Positions 47,259-56,608 of a stretch of DNA of 64,000 nt are shown here, piece by piece; position 1 is the stretch's first letter, and every line of letters starts with the position of its first letter. The stretch lies in contig JBCCDY010000007.1 of assembly GCA_039030555.1 (NCBI GenBank), positions 62,001 through 126,000 on the forward strand, given 5' to 3'. The notes under the pieces are model-generated. The model did not search any database. It saw only the letters and a program-made list of their open reading frames with translations, and was not told the DNA's origin. The DNA is from JBCCDY01 sp039030555 (lineage in GTDB: Bacteria > Bacteroidota > Bacteroidia > Cytophagales > Cyclobacteriaceae). A program made the translations under genes and the position numbers.

Positions 47259-48623
47259 CTATTGAACAGGTACTTCTTTCACTTCGTAATAGTTGAGCTT
47301 TTCAAATCTCATTGTGAAAGTAGTACCTTCTTTTTCTTTGCTGGAAACCTCCAGATTACCATTCAATTTTTTCATTAAACCAAAGGATAGCGCCAGGCCG
47401 AGTCCGGTTCCTTTCTCATGATCAGTTCCAGGAGTGCTATCCTTACTGAATTTAAAGAGAGCGTTGAGCTTTTCCTTTGGTATTCCAATGCCTCTATCTT
47501 CAACAGCTATTCCATAGCTACTATTTTCAATTATCTCCTTAATATCTATCGTAGAATTTCTGTGACTGAACTTTGCAGCGTTGCCAATTAAATTCCTTAG
47601 AATAATGTTGATCATTTCAACATCAGATTCAATTTGGCGATTCGCAGGAATAGAATTGATGATTTTGATGTTCTTTTGATTACATAGCGTTTCAAAAATT
47701 GAAATATTCTTATCAACTACTTCGTTCAACACCATCACTTCATGTTTGACCGTAAAGCCACCCATTTGACTCTTAACCCATAAAATGGTTTGACTAATAA
47801 AACTAGATAGCTTGTTGACGTGGCTCTCAATTTTATTAAAATTTTCATCTGTTTCTTCTTTGCTCAGAGCGTTCGAGGATCTCAGAGCTAACAATCCTTT
47901 AAGAGAGTTTAAGGGTGACTTCAAGTCGTGAGATAGTACTGTGATCAGGGTGTTTTTTATGTCATTAAGGCTTGAAAGTTTTTCATTGACACCGCGGATG
48001 ATCTCATTTTTCTCATTGATTTGAACATTTTTCATGAATAAGATCCTACTGGTTCTTTCCAGTAGATATCCGATCATACAGCTCGTTACCATATTTGAAG
48101 CCACATTTGGAATTTGCTCCATCAACAATGGTTCAGAAGAGATGTACTTTGCATACCATATAAAAAGAGTGATGATGAATAGGTTAAGGAGAACGGAAAA
48201 TCGAAATCTTAAACCCACTACGGCAGCAATAATATAAAAGAAAGTAGTGGTTGTATTAGAAACAAACAGCTTATACAATTGAGTATTGTAATCTGTGATC
48301 AAAATCATTGAGTAGATCAGAATCGTAGAAAAAAAGGCGTATAGCTGAGATAACTTTAGATTATTCTGAATTTTATAAAACCCCCACAAGGTTGCGATCA
48401 ATATAATCTCAAGAATTAGACGAGAAAGTATAGCATCTGAAAAGTTTTCAAGGCGAACATATTCTACGAAGATGAAAACCAGATTGAGTGCACAGATAAT
48501 GAAAAAGACAAGTTTAAACCCAAAACGATCCTGCTCAGATTGATTTAGTGCGTAATCAATCTCTAGTTTGTCATTGAATTTTAAGGTAAATGGATTGTAC
48601 CTCTTACGTAGGTTTAATGTCAA
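47259..48623 (-). CDS. Membrane sensor histidine kinase
   Basis: 454 residues. The first 200 residues hold about six membrane helices (about 36-56, 66-84, 94-112, 127-144, 146-160 and 174-188) with short loops and no periplasmic sensor domain. A coiled coil leads to the H-box LSHDLKSPL (phospho-acceptor His232), then the N-box NLIGNAAKFS, G1 EDRGIGIP, an F-box-like segment and G2 GTGLGLAL. The catalytic machinery looks complete. There is no response regulator beside it, so it is an orphan here. It is convergent with bioB (1-base gap). The signal is unknown, and the 6TM form suggests sensing in or at the membrane. Confidence 0.88.
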   Translation of the reverse strand: MTLNLRKRYNPFTLKFNDKLEIDYALNQSEQDRFGFKLVFFIICALNLVFIFVEYVRLENFSDAILSRLILEIILIATLWGFYKIQNNLKLSQLYAFFSTILIYSMILITDYNTQLYKLFVSNTTTTFFYIIAAVVGLRFRFSVLLNLFIITLFIWYAKYISSEPLLMEQIPNVASNMVTSCMIGYLLERTSRILFMKNVQINEKNEIIRGVNEKLSSLNDIKNTLITVLSHDLKSPLNSLKGLLALRSSNALSKEETDENFNKIESHVNKLSSFISQTILWVKSQMGGFTVKHEVMVLNEVVDKNISIFETLCNQKNIKIINSIPANRQIESDVEMINIILRNLIGNAAKFSHRNSTIDIKEIIENSSYGIAVEDRGIGIPKEKLNALFKFSKDSTPGTDHEKGTGLGLALSFGLMKKLNGNLEVSSKEKEGTTFTMRFEKLNYYEVKEVPVQ

Positions 48624-48735
48624 AACACAAGATATATAACACTAATTTATCCAATTAGGTTGGAATTTGGTATTAAAACTCACGAATAGTTAGTAGTTAT
48701 TAAAGATAAATAACTACGATTTACCGTTTGATACC

Positions 48736-49728
48736 TTAGAATCTTGCAATAATTTCTACTGTACCGTAGGTTTGACCCTCCGCTTCCGTTGTTTCAGGAC
48801 TATTTCTGTGAACAGAAAAATGCCAATCAACACCAACGCCCCCAAAAGCAATTCCTACTCTATGATGATGGATATTGGGTTCAGTAGTTTCTAAATGTGG
48901 ACTACTTTCTCCCCAAATGTGCCCTTCAATAAGTGAGTTGTGAAACACCCTTTCGTAAGCATAAGTATAGAATAGGTAAACTTCACGAGGAGGTTTGTTT
49001 TTCTTTAATGATTTGGAAAGTCCTTCTCCAAGTCTGGAGTGGTAAAAAATGGATTTATCAATTGGCTTAAAATTAATTAGCCTTAAAGTTGCACCCTGAC
49101 GAATATTGTTAAAAAGTGTTCCGAACTGAAAAGAAGTATTACTTATGAGTTCAATACCATCATCCTGCTTGCTAAGCAACACATAGTTCAATTCTGATTT
49201 AAGATTACTCACAATGGCATTCTGAATTTGAAAATCCCACCCCCTTGGAACAGGAAAATTTAAAACTTCGTGATACCATTCCTGGAGATCACCCACTCCC
49301 GTACTTGGCCCTGTAAAACCCAAATCAAAGTCGAAGGCTAGCCTGAATCTGGAGCCGTAAAATGCATTAACACCCGTTCCCCCGTAAACCCAGCCGGCGT
49401 AAGGTCTGTCGAATAAGCTCACGTCGCTATTTTCGAGTCCTTCTGGTGTGTAAAATTGATGCCCTAGCATAAATGAATAGAGGACTTTTCTCTTAGTTTT
49501 AGTAGAATCCTTACTGTTAAATATTTTACTTAGAAATGATTTCTCAGAAGCAACTTTTCTGTAGAAAAGCCTGATCCCACTGGTGTAATAACGGTCTAAG
49601 GATGGCGGTACAATAGCATCGTTATCAACTTCAAGATGAAACTCTTTTGTATAGACTTTATCTTTGTCTTGACAAAAAACTAATGAGGTAGAAAAGAGTA
49701 CAGGCAGGAGCGCTAAAAAAAATCTCAT
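48736..49728 (-). CDS. LpxR-like outer membrane lipid A deacylase (DUF2219)
   Basis: 330 residues. The ATG at 49728 gives a signal peptide (MRFFLALLPVLFSTSLVFC), and longer in-frame starts would lose it. The mature protein matches DUF2219/LpxR: the VDNDAI segment, DRYYTSGIRL, GHQFYTPE and DRPYAGW, with a terminal aromatic residue (ARF) typical of outer membrane beta barrels. LpxR removes the 3'-acyloxyacyl group of lipid A in a calcium-dependent way. Activity here is inferred from the motifs. It is head-to-head with bioF (81 bases between starts). Confidence 0.8.
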   Translation of the reverse strand: MRFFLALLPVLFSTSLVFCQDKDKVYTKEFHLEVDNDAIVPPSLDRYYTSGIRLFYRKVASEKSFLSKIFNSKDSTKTKRKVLYSFMLGHQFYTPEGLENSDVSLFDRPYAGWVYGGTGVNAFYGSRFRLAFDFDLGFTGPSTGVGDLQEWYHEVLNFPVPRGWDFQIQNAIVSNLKSELNYVLLSKQDDGIELISNTSFQFGTLFNNIRQGATLRLINFKPIDKSIFYHSRLGEGLSKSLKKNKPPREVYLFYTYAYERVFHNSLIEGHIWGESSPHLETTEPNIHHHRVGIAFGGVGVDWHFSVHRNSPETTEAEGQTYGTVEIIARF

Positions 49729-49809
49729 AAAGCTGACCAAATATAGCTTATAAGAAATAATACACATGCTGTTTTTTGTTGCATATAATAAGTTGCTTAG
49801 ATTTCTCCA

Positions 49810-50958
49810 ATGAGCCACACAAAAGATACCGGATCGAAAAAAAACTCAGGGGAGATTTTTGACCTAATGGATTCTGAGCTCGAAAGAAGAAAGCAGGCTG
49901 GTAATTACAGATCACTGAAAACGAATAAATCTAAAATTGATTTTTCTTCCAACGACTATCTTGGCTTAGCAAAATTAAGTGATTTTAAGACAGAAATTAA
50001 TTATCCGAAGGGTTCCACTGGCTCCAGATTGTTGAGTGGTAATCATGATGTTCATTTAGACTTTGAGAAATATCTAGCCGATTTCTTCAAAGCAGAATCG
50101 GCTCTCTTGATGAATTCAGGTTATAGTGCATCCTTATCTGTCTTATCATCCGTACCTAAAAGGAACGATTTAATTCTTTATGATGAATTAGCACACGCAT
50201 GTATAAAAGATGGTACCCGTTTGAGTTTCGCTAAACATCAATCGTTTCGTCATAATGATCTTGATGACCTAAAGAAAAAACTTGATAAACATGTTGGAGG
50301 TCAGATGTTCGTTGTAGTTGAATCAATCTACTCTATGGATGGAGATGAATCTCCTTTAGTAGAATTAGTTGAACTATCAAAAAAATATAGTTTTCATTTG
50401 ATCCTTGATGAAGCCCACAGCACAGGCTTATATCTGGGAGGAAAGGGATTGGCACATGAGCTAAACCTGCAAGAATCAATTTTTGCCAGGATATATACTT
50501 TCGGGAAAGCAATTGGTAGGCATGGTGCATGTGTTATTGGTAGTGGAACACTTAAAAACCACTTAATCAATTTTGCACGTCCTTTTATCTATACCACAGC
50601 TATGTCGCCATTCGATGTGTTTTCTATTCAGAATTCATTTCAGAGCTTAGTACATAAAGGTGAAAAACTTCGCAGGACTCTGAAGGATAATATTGCTTTG
50701 TTTAGAAATAATCTTTCGGTGATGCAAACCAGATCAATACTATTACTACCGAGCAACTCACCTATACAGCCAATCATAATTTCAGATAAAAAACTACTTA
50801 GTTCAGTTTCAAATCAACTTACCGAACATGGATTTGATGTGAGGCCAATTTTCTCTCCTACTGTCAAAGAAGGTACTGAACGCCTTCGAGTTGTTTTGCA
50901 TGCTTTTAACACTAAAAACGAGATTGACCGACTTTCTGAATCACTTGCTCAATTCTAG
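49810..50958 (+). CDS. bioF: 8-amino-7-oxononanoate synthase
   Basis: PLP enzyme joining pimeloyl-CoA or pimeloyl-ACP with alanine in biotin synthesis. 382 residues with FSSNDYLGL, GSTGSRLLSG, DELAHACIKDG, the PLP-contacting DEAHSTG and the Schiff-base Lys in TFGKAIGRHG. First gene of bioFDA. A near-consensus box pair, TTTG-N19-TAGATTTC, ends 4 bases before the ATG, so either the mRNA is leaderless or the true start is slightly downstream. KBL and SPT are relatives, but context with bioD and bioA supports BioF. Confidence 0.92.
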   Translation: MSHTKDTGSKKNSGEIFDLMDSELERRKQAGNYRSLKTNKSKIDFSSNDYLGLAKLSDFKTEINYPKGSTGSRLLSGNHDVHLDFEKYLADFFKAESALLMNSGYSASLSVLSSVPKRNDLILYDELAHACIKDGTRLSFAKHQSFRHNDLDDLKKKLDKHVGGQMFVVVESIYSMDGDESPLVELVELSKKYSFHLILDEAHSTGLYLGGKGLAHELNLQESIFARIYTFGKAIGRHGACVIGSGTLKNHLINFARPFIYTTAMSPFDVFSIQNSFQSLVHKGEKLRRTLKDNIALFRNNLSVMQTRSILLLPSNSPIQPIIISDKKLLSSVSNQLTEHGFDVRPIFSPTVKEGTERLRVVLHAFNTKNEIDRLSESLAQF

Positions 50959-51018
50959 TAAGAAGCGCATGAAGATTAGGTATAAAATTCACTCCGTATT
51001 AGCTTTAACTTCTAGTAC

Positions 51019-51633
51019 ATGGAGAATTTATTTATAACTGCTATCGGAACGGATTCCGGAAAAACACTCGTTAGCTCGATCTTGGTAGAAGCGTTAGGTG
51101 CTGATTACTGGAAGCCGATCCAGGCTGGTGAGCCTACAGATACTAATGGAGTAAAAGCCTTGGTATCGAATAAAAAAGTGCAGTTTCATCCCGAAAGATA
51201 TGTGCTTGAAATGCCTGCCTCTCCTCATGCTGCCGCGAAAGCAGAAGGCATTCATATCAAACTAAGTGATTTTGAGCTTCCCGAAACAAATAAGCGGTTG
51301 ATTATTGAAGGAGCCGGAGGAATGCTGGTGCCTTTCAATGACGACGATTATGTGATCAACCTGGCTCAAAAGTTTAATTTGGCAATAATATTGGTTTCGA
51401 ATCTATACCTTGGAAACATAAACCATACACTTTTATCTATAGAGTATCTCAAACAACAGAAAATCAAGGTCAAAGGAATTATTTTTAATGGCGAATCCAA
51501 CCCCGAATCTGAAAGGATTATTCTATCCAAATGCGACTGGCCTTGTTTGTTCAGAATTCCTGTCTTAAAAGAAGTCAACAGAGAAGAAATAAAGGCTTTC
51601 ACTAAATCAATAAGATGGGAAGAGATATTCTAA
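51019..51633 (+). CDS. bioD: Dethiobiotin synthetase
   Basis: ATP-dependent closure of the ureido ring of dethiobiotin. 204 residues. P-loop GTDSGKT (9-15), the substrate-binding KPIQAG and the IEGAGGMLVPF motif are diagnostic. It follows bioF by 60 bases and overlaps bioA by 19 bases. Confidence 0.94.
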   Translation: MENLFITAIGTDSGKTLVSSILVEALGADYWKPIQAGEPTDTNGVKALVSNKKVQFHPERYVLEMPASPHAAAKAEGIHIKLSDFELPETNKRLIIEGAGGMLVPFNDDDYVINLAQKFNLAIILVSNLYLGNINHTLLSIEYLKQQKIKVKGIIFNGESNPESERIILSKCDWPCLFRIPVLKEVNREEIKAFTKSIRWEEIF

Positions 51634-52895
51634 AACAGGATAAAAAGTTGGTTTGGCATCCCTTCACCCCGCTACAGGGCGTTGCTGATAATCTGGTCGT
51701 TACATCTGCTGAAGGCTCCTATCTCATTACAGAAGATGGTAGAAAAATACTTGATGGAGTTTCTTCCTGGTGGGTTAATTTGCACGGACACTCCCACCCA
51801 TTAATTTCTAAAGCTATAGCCGAACAATCGGCTAAATTGGAGCATGTCATTTTTGCCGGTTTTACACATGAACCTGCTGTTGAACTCGCTAAAAACTTGC
51901 TATCTATTCTACCAGATAATCAAAAGAAAGTATTCTACTCCGATAATGGAAGTACTGCGGTTGAGGTTGGAATTAAAATGGCTATTCAATATTGGTACAA
52001 TAAGAAAAGCAATAGAAAAAAGATCATAGCTATAGACGGAGCATACCATGGTGATACCTTTGGCGCAATGTCCGTTGGAGAGAGAAGTATTTTTACATCT
52101 CCTTTTACCAATTACTTATTTCAGGTTGAATTTGTCGATTTTCCTTTTCCTGAAAAAGAGAAAACAGTATTCGAGCATTTCTGTACGATGATCGATAGTG
52201 AAGAGATTTCAGCGTTCATTTTTGAGCCTTTAATCCAGGGGGCGTCTGGTATGCGAATGTACTCTGCTAAAATGCTCGACAAGATGATTGGCTACGCTCA
52301 ATCGAAGGATGTAATCTGTATTGCCGATGAAGTTATGACAGGTTTTGGAAGGACAGGAAGCTTATTTGCCAGTGACCATCTGAACCATAAGCCAGATGTG
52401 ATATGCCTTTCGAAAGGGATCACCGGAGGGGCATTACCACTGGGAGCGACAAGTTGCAATCAAAGAATCGTTGAAGCTTTTCAATCGAACGATTTAAAAG
52501 AAGCTTTCCTTCACGGACATTCCTATACAGCTAATCCTATGGCTTGTGCAGCAGCGAATGCAAGCTTTGATTTGTTGACCTCAGAAAATTGTATTGAATC
52601 AATAAAGCGAATCTCCGACCAGCATGATTCATTCAGAAAAAGGCTTAAGCACCCCAGAGTAAAAGACGTAAGGTGCAAAGGAGTAGTTCTCGCTGTCGAA
52701 TTTGAGACCGATGAAGACAGTTCCTATCTGAGTGAGTTAAGAAATAGAATCTACCCATTCTTTCTGGAAAGGAATATTTTGCTTCGACCTTTAGGCAATT
52801 TAATTTATGTATTGCCTCCTTATGTGATAACTAATGAAGAGCTAGGCTCGATTTATAAAGCGATAGAAGAGTTTTTAGATACGATAGAAACGTGA
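51615..52895 (+). CDS. bioA: Adenosylmethionine-8-amino-7-oxononanoate aminotransferase
   Basis: PLP transaminase that makes 7,8-diaminopelargonate. 426 residues. VWHPFTPLQG at the start, SSWWVNLHGH, FYSDNGSTAVE, GAYHGDTFGAMS, IADEVMTGFGRTG and the PLP Lys in CLSKGITGG are all present. The SSWW motif and Tyr in GAYHGDT separate BioA from other class III transaminases. It overlaps bioD by 19 bases and faces lspA with a 1-base gap. No bioC, bioH or bioG lies in the window, so pimeloyl synthesis genes must be elsewhere. Confidence 0.94.
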   Translation: MGRDILKQDKKLVWHPFTPLQGVADNLVVTSAEGSYLITEDGRKILDGVSSWWVNLHGHSHPLISKAIAEQSAKLEHVIFAGFTHEPAVELAKNLLSILPDNQKKVFYSDNGSTAVEVGIKMAIQYWYNKKSNRKKIIAIDGAYHGDTFGAMSVGERSIFTSPFTNYLFQVEFVDFPFPEKEKTVFEHFCTMIDSEEISAFIFEPLIQGASGMRMYSAKMLDKMIGYAQSKDVICIADEVMTGFGRTGSLFASDHLNHKPDVICLSKGITGGALPLGATSCNQRIVEAFQSNDLKEAFLHGHSYTANPMACAAANASFDLLTSENCIESIKRISDQHDSFRKRLKHPRVKDVRCKGVVLAVEFETDEDSSYLSELRNRIYPFFLERNILLRPLGNLIYVLPPYVITNEELGSIYKAIEEFLDTIET

Positions 52896-52896
52896 G

Positions 52897-53574
52897 CTAA
52901 GCGCTTACCTTAGAGTTGGTTTCTAGGGAAGTATCCTGATTATCAATACTTTTTTCAATATCTGCGTTTTCTTCGCTGTGAGAATCTGGAAAGAATTTTT
53001 TCTGGAAGATCAGAATGGTAACAACCCCTATAAAAATGGATGAATCCGCAATGTTGAAAACCGGCCTGAAAAATTGAAAATACTCTCCTCCCCAAATTGG
53101 AAACCAGTCAGGGAAGTAACCGTCAAATAAAGGGAAGTACAACATATCGATTACCTGTCCATGAAACCATGGAGTTGGCGCATTGTAAGGGGCATTGTCT
53201 AAATACACTCCGTAAAAGGTACTATCAATAGCATTCCCTATAGCTCCACCAAGAATTAAAGCGATACACCACAAAACACCCGGATGTGTTGGCTTTTTCG
53301 AAAGCTGATATAAGTAATATCCGATCCCAAAAATGGCTGCTATCCTAAATAAGGTCAAAGCCATTTTACCATATTCAGATTGTATCTGAAGCCCGAAAGC
53401 CATACCTGGATTAAGTAAATAATGCAACCGGAACCAATCACCCAAGACGTTGATTTCACCGATCAATCCCATATCCATATTGAAATGCACAAGCAGCTTG
53501 GAAGCTTGATCAATAACAATGACTATAAGAGAGAGTAAAAAAAATTTGCTAACGTTCGACCTAGATAACTCCAT
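52897..53574 (-). CDS. lspA: Lipoprotein signal peptidase (signal peptidase II)
   Basis: Aspartic membrane protease that cleaves prolipoproteins. 225 residues from the ATG at 53574, since an earlier TTG is less likely. Four membrane helices. The N-terminal DQASK motif and the catalytic aspartates in GNAIDS and FNIADSS are present. The periplasmic stretch between the catalytic motifs is about 40 residues longer than in E. coli (aromatic-rich, FFPIWGGEYFQFF-like), as in other Bacteroidota, and the tail is acidic. The likely substrates include BamD in this window. Confidence 0.93.
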   Translation of the reverse strand: MELSRSNVSKFFLLSLIVIVIDQASKLLVHFNMDMGLIGEINVLGDWFRLHYLLNPGMAFGLQIQSEYGKMALTLFRIAAIFGIGYYLYQLSKKPTHPGVLWCIALILGGAIGNAIDSTFYGVYLDNAPYNAPTPWFHGQVIDMLYFPLFDGYFPDWFPIWGGEYFQFFRPVFNIADSSIFIGVVTILIFQKKFFPDSHSEENADIEKSIDNQDTSLETNSKVSA

Positions 53575-53661
53575 ATTCCTCAACAACGCTCAAAAGAATT
53601 GCCAAAAATATAAAATGAGGGTAGTTAAAAAAACGTTCTGTTCATTTTGTGAGTATTAGAC

Positions 53662-55407
53662 TTATCGATTGATAAATTTTTCTTCTTCTAAGTCAAGAGG
53701 ACTTTTCTGGTCTTCTGAATAATTAGCCGTGTATTTGATAACGGATGCGATATTTTCACCTACTTTCTGAACGAGCTCTATTTCTTTTTCCGAGAATTCT
53801 GAAAAAGAAGCTAGCTCAATAATACCTACGATCTCTCCATCTACTTCTGTTGGTACAACTAACAAACTTTTTGGAGAAGACTCGCCGAGCGCAGACCTAA
53901 TATAGATGTAATCCTCTGGAATTTCAGTTAGGTAAATTGGAGCCTTCTCCCAGTAACTCTGGCCGACTAACCCCTGCCCGGGTAGTATTTTCACATCTCC
54001 GATAAATTTCTGTCTTTTAAAAGCGTAGCAACCAGCAAGTTTTAGATATGGCTCTTCATTATCCATTTTAAGAATATAAAGTGCTCCCAGGCTAGCATCC
54101 ATTAGATTAACCAGATGCGATATAACAGCTCTGCTAAAATCTTCTTCACTATTGTACTTTTTTCGAATCGATTCGGTGATTTCACTGAGCATGGAAAGGT
54201 GCTTTTGTCTAAGGTCGTTTTCGTTTTTCATCCTCAGTAAATTGCCCTGCATTTTCATCAACTCCTGGCTTAGTTCTCCACTTCTATAATCATCTTCATA
54301 TTTAGCATTGAAGTTGCCATTTCCAACATCAGCAGCAAACCTTGATGCTGACTGGATCCTTTTCAAAAGTTTGTTTAGATGGCCTTCAGCCTCAGAGATT
54401 TCGTCTTTGCCTTTAACATTGAATAGCTTCTTATAACTTCCTTTTGATAAGACTTCAATAAAGTTCGAAAGCTCCACAATTCTTCCAGCCAGATTTTTAC
54501 TGAAAAAATATACTACAACTAAGCAAATGATAATTTGAATGGAGAATAAAATGAAAACCAGGCTTAGGTTTTGCCTTACTGTGCTTTGTACATCATCATT
54601 AATTAGCTGATTAAGATTTAGAATGGAAGACTCCAGCTTGGAATAGTTTCTGTTCAAATTTTCAAGCATTCCTTCGTTTTCACTAAACCCTATGAGTAAA
54701 TCAAGTTTAACTACCTGCCTGAAAGAATCTTCATATTCCATTAATAGGCTTTTGAGGTTGCCTATCTTATTAACGTTTGTCGAATCTTGTATTCTACCCA
54801 GATACAGATAAAAGTCTTCCATCGACTCCTCAAACTTTTTCAAATACTTATCATCTTTTCTGAGTAAAAAATCCTTTTCATGTCTTCTGAGCATCAGCAT
54901 ATACTGTTGATCGAAAACCATTGAACTTTCTTCTACGGCATGAATGGAAGCTCTCATTTTCCCAACGGCACCCCAATCCTTAAAGCCTCTATCCAAATTG
55001 GCTTGTACCAGATCTTTAAAGTCACTCACATACGCCTCCATCTGCTTTTCCGTTGCCTCCAGAAGTTTCAGGACTTTAGGATCATCGAGGCTTCCCTCTT
55101 GCTCGAATTCCTGTATGGAGCTTTGGAGTATTTTGTATAATTCCAGGGACTTCGTTAAATACTTACTCTCCTCGCTGGAGTAGAAGTCACTGGATTTGGT
55201 GTCGTAAAGCTGAAAACTTTGCTGGGCTGAACGTATGTTGGAAAACTCAAGTAGAATGCGATCAAACTTTTGAATGATCGCATCATTTGATCGGATTTTA
55301 GAAATGATGTGAATAGAAAATGCTGTGGTTATCGCAGATATGGCAAGAATAGAATAAAAGGCCAAACGTATCTGGTGTTTGATTCTTTTCCTGTCAAATA
55401 ATTTCAT
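53662..55407 (-). CDS. Membrane receptor with HBM-like sensor, HAMP and GAF domains but no output enzyme
   Basis: 581 residues. Membrane helices near 14-34 and 283-303 flank a 250-residue all-helical periplasmic domain with the RRHEKDFLLR signature of helical bimodular (HBM) small-molecule sensors. A HAMP segment (about 304-360), a coiled coil and a GAF domain (about 415-565: LGALYILK, LPGQGLVGQSYW, VVGIIELAS-like) follow, then a short acidic tail. No histidine kinase, cyclase or MCP domain was seen. Neighbours are lspA and mdh, and no partner kinase is adjacent. It may act through protein contact with a kinase encoded elsewhere. The mdh terminator lies upstream. Confidence 0.8.
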   Translation of the reverse strand: MKLFDRKRIKHQIRLAFYSILAISAITTAFSIHIISKIRSNDAIIQKFDRILLEFSNIRSAQQSFQLYDTKSSDFYSSEESKYLTKSLELYKILQSSIQEFEQEGSLDDPKVLKLLEATEKQMEAYVSDFKDLVQANLDRGFKDWGAVGKMRASIHAVEESSMVFDQQYMLMLRRHEKDFLLRKDDKYLKKFEESMEDFYLYLGRIQDSTNVNKIGNLKSLLMEYEDSFRQVVKLDLLIGFSENEGMLENLNRNYSKLESSILNLNQLINDDVQSTVRQNLSLVFILFSIQIIICLVVVYFFSKNLAGRIVELSNFIEVLSKGSYKKLFNVKGKDEISEAEGHLNKLLKRIQSASRFAADVGNGNFNAKYEDDYRSGELSQELMKMQGNLLRMKNENDLRQKHLSMLSEITESIRKKYNSEEDFSRAVISHLVNLMDASLGALYILKMDNEEPYLKLAGCYAFKRQKFIGDVKILPGQGLVGQSYWEKAPIYLTEIPEDYIYIRSALGESSPKSLLVVPTEVDGEIVGIIELASFSEFSEKEIELVQKVGENIASVIKYTANYSEDQKSPLDLEEEKFINR

Positions 55408-55484
55408 CAGATGTAAAGCAGCTGCTGGTTATTACGTGATGGATAATATAAGCTTTAATTCCAACTAAATTGGATTTTAGGCAT

Positions 55485-55522
55485 AAAAAAAGCTGTCTTT
55501 CTTAGTAAAGACAGCTTTTTTT
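55485..55522 (-). terminator. Intrinsic terminator for mdh
   Basis: A 16-bp perfect stem, A6-GCTGTCTTT pairing with AAAGACAGC-T6, with a 6-base loop, located 24 bases after the mdh stop. T runs occur on both strands, so it can work in either direction. Confidence 0.9.
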
Positions 55523-55545
55523 AAAAATCAAGATGGATAAGACTA

Positions 55546-56475
55546 CTAATTCATCTTATCTAAAACTTCCATAACTTCTTTTACGTGCCCTCTGGAAACT
55601 TCGAGCATTTCTTTTTCTTCGTCATTCAAGTCGAGTTCGATAACTTTCTCAACTCCGTTTTTCCCTAGAATGACAGGAACACCAAGGTAAACGTTGTCGA
55701 TTCCATACTCACCTTCCAGTTTAATACAGCATGGGAATACTCTTCTTTGATCTCTAACAATGGCTTCAACCATTTGCGCTGCTGCTGAGCCTGGAGCATA
55801 CCATGCAGAAGTACCCATTAATTTAACGAGTTCTCCTCCTCCGGTTTTTGTCCTTTGAATGATGGCGTCAAGCTTATCTTTATCGATTAGCTCGGTAACG
55901 GGAATACCTCCTACGGTCGTGTATCTTGGAAGTGGAACCATGGTGTCGCCATGCCCACCCATCAATACAGCTTGAATATCTTTTGGAGATACGTCAATAG
56001 CTTCTGCTAAAAACGCTCTGTAACGTGCAGTATCCAGTATTCCGGCCATACCAATAACTTGGTTTCTGTTTTTCCCGGAAGTTAGGTGTGCCTGGTACGT
56101 CATAACGTCCAAAGGGTTCGATACAACAATAATGATCGCATCGGGAGAGTGTTTTACAACGTTTTCCGTTACAGATTTAACGATGCCCGCATTGGTTTCG
56201 ATTAAATCGTCTCTACTCATCCCCGGTTTTCTTGGTAAACCAGAGGTGATCACAACTACTTCTGAACCTGCTGATTTAGAATAATCGTTGGTTGAACCTA
56301 CTGTTCTGGTATCATAAAGGTTTATGGGTGCCTTCTGCCAGATATCTAATGCTTTTCCTTCCGATAGTCCTTCTTTAATGTCAACAACGACAACTTCGTT
56401 TGCTATTTCGCGGTAAGCAAGTACATCAGCACATGTTGCACCAACGTTACCAGCTCCAACTACGGTTACTTTCAT
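55546..56475 (-). CDS. mdh: Malate dehydrogenase
   Basis: NAD-dependent oxidation of malate to oxaloacetate in the TCA cycle. 309 residues of the LDH-like MDH type: GAGNVGATCA for NAD binding, GLPRKPGMSRDDL with the substrate-selecting Arg, VSNPLDVMTY, and the catalytic GGHGDTMVPL with its His. Arg rather than Gln at the specificity position supports malate over lactate. Single gene with its own terminator. Confidence 0.96.
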   Translation of the reverse strand: MKVTVVGAGNVGATCADVLAYREIANEVVVVDIKEGLSEGKALDIWQKAPINLYDTRTVGSTNDYSKSAGSEVVVITSGLPRKPGMSRDDLIETNAGIVKSVTENVVKHSPDAIIIVVSNPLDVMTYQAHLTSGKNRNQVIGMAGILDTARYRAFLAEAIDVSPKDIQAVLMGGHGDTMVPLPRYTTVGGIPVTELIDKDKLDAIIQRTKTGGGELVKLMGTSAWYAPGSAAAQMVEAIVRDQRRVFPCCIKLEGEYGIDNVYLGVPVILGKNGVEKVIELDLNDEEKEMLEVSRGHVKEVMEVLDKMN

Positions 56476-56608
56476 TTTTTATGATTTTTATGATTAAGGA
56501 AATTTGACTGATCTTTTGCTAAATTAGGAAAGGACGGCATTTCTGGAAAGCTTAAAGCGATTATTAATAGCCTTTTAGCCAAGTATTTTCTTCAAAACAC
56601 TTACTTGT

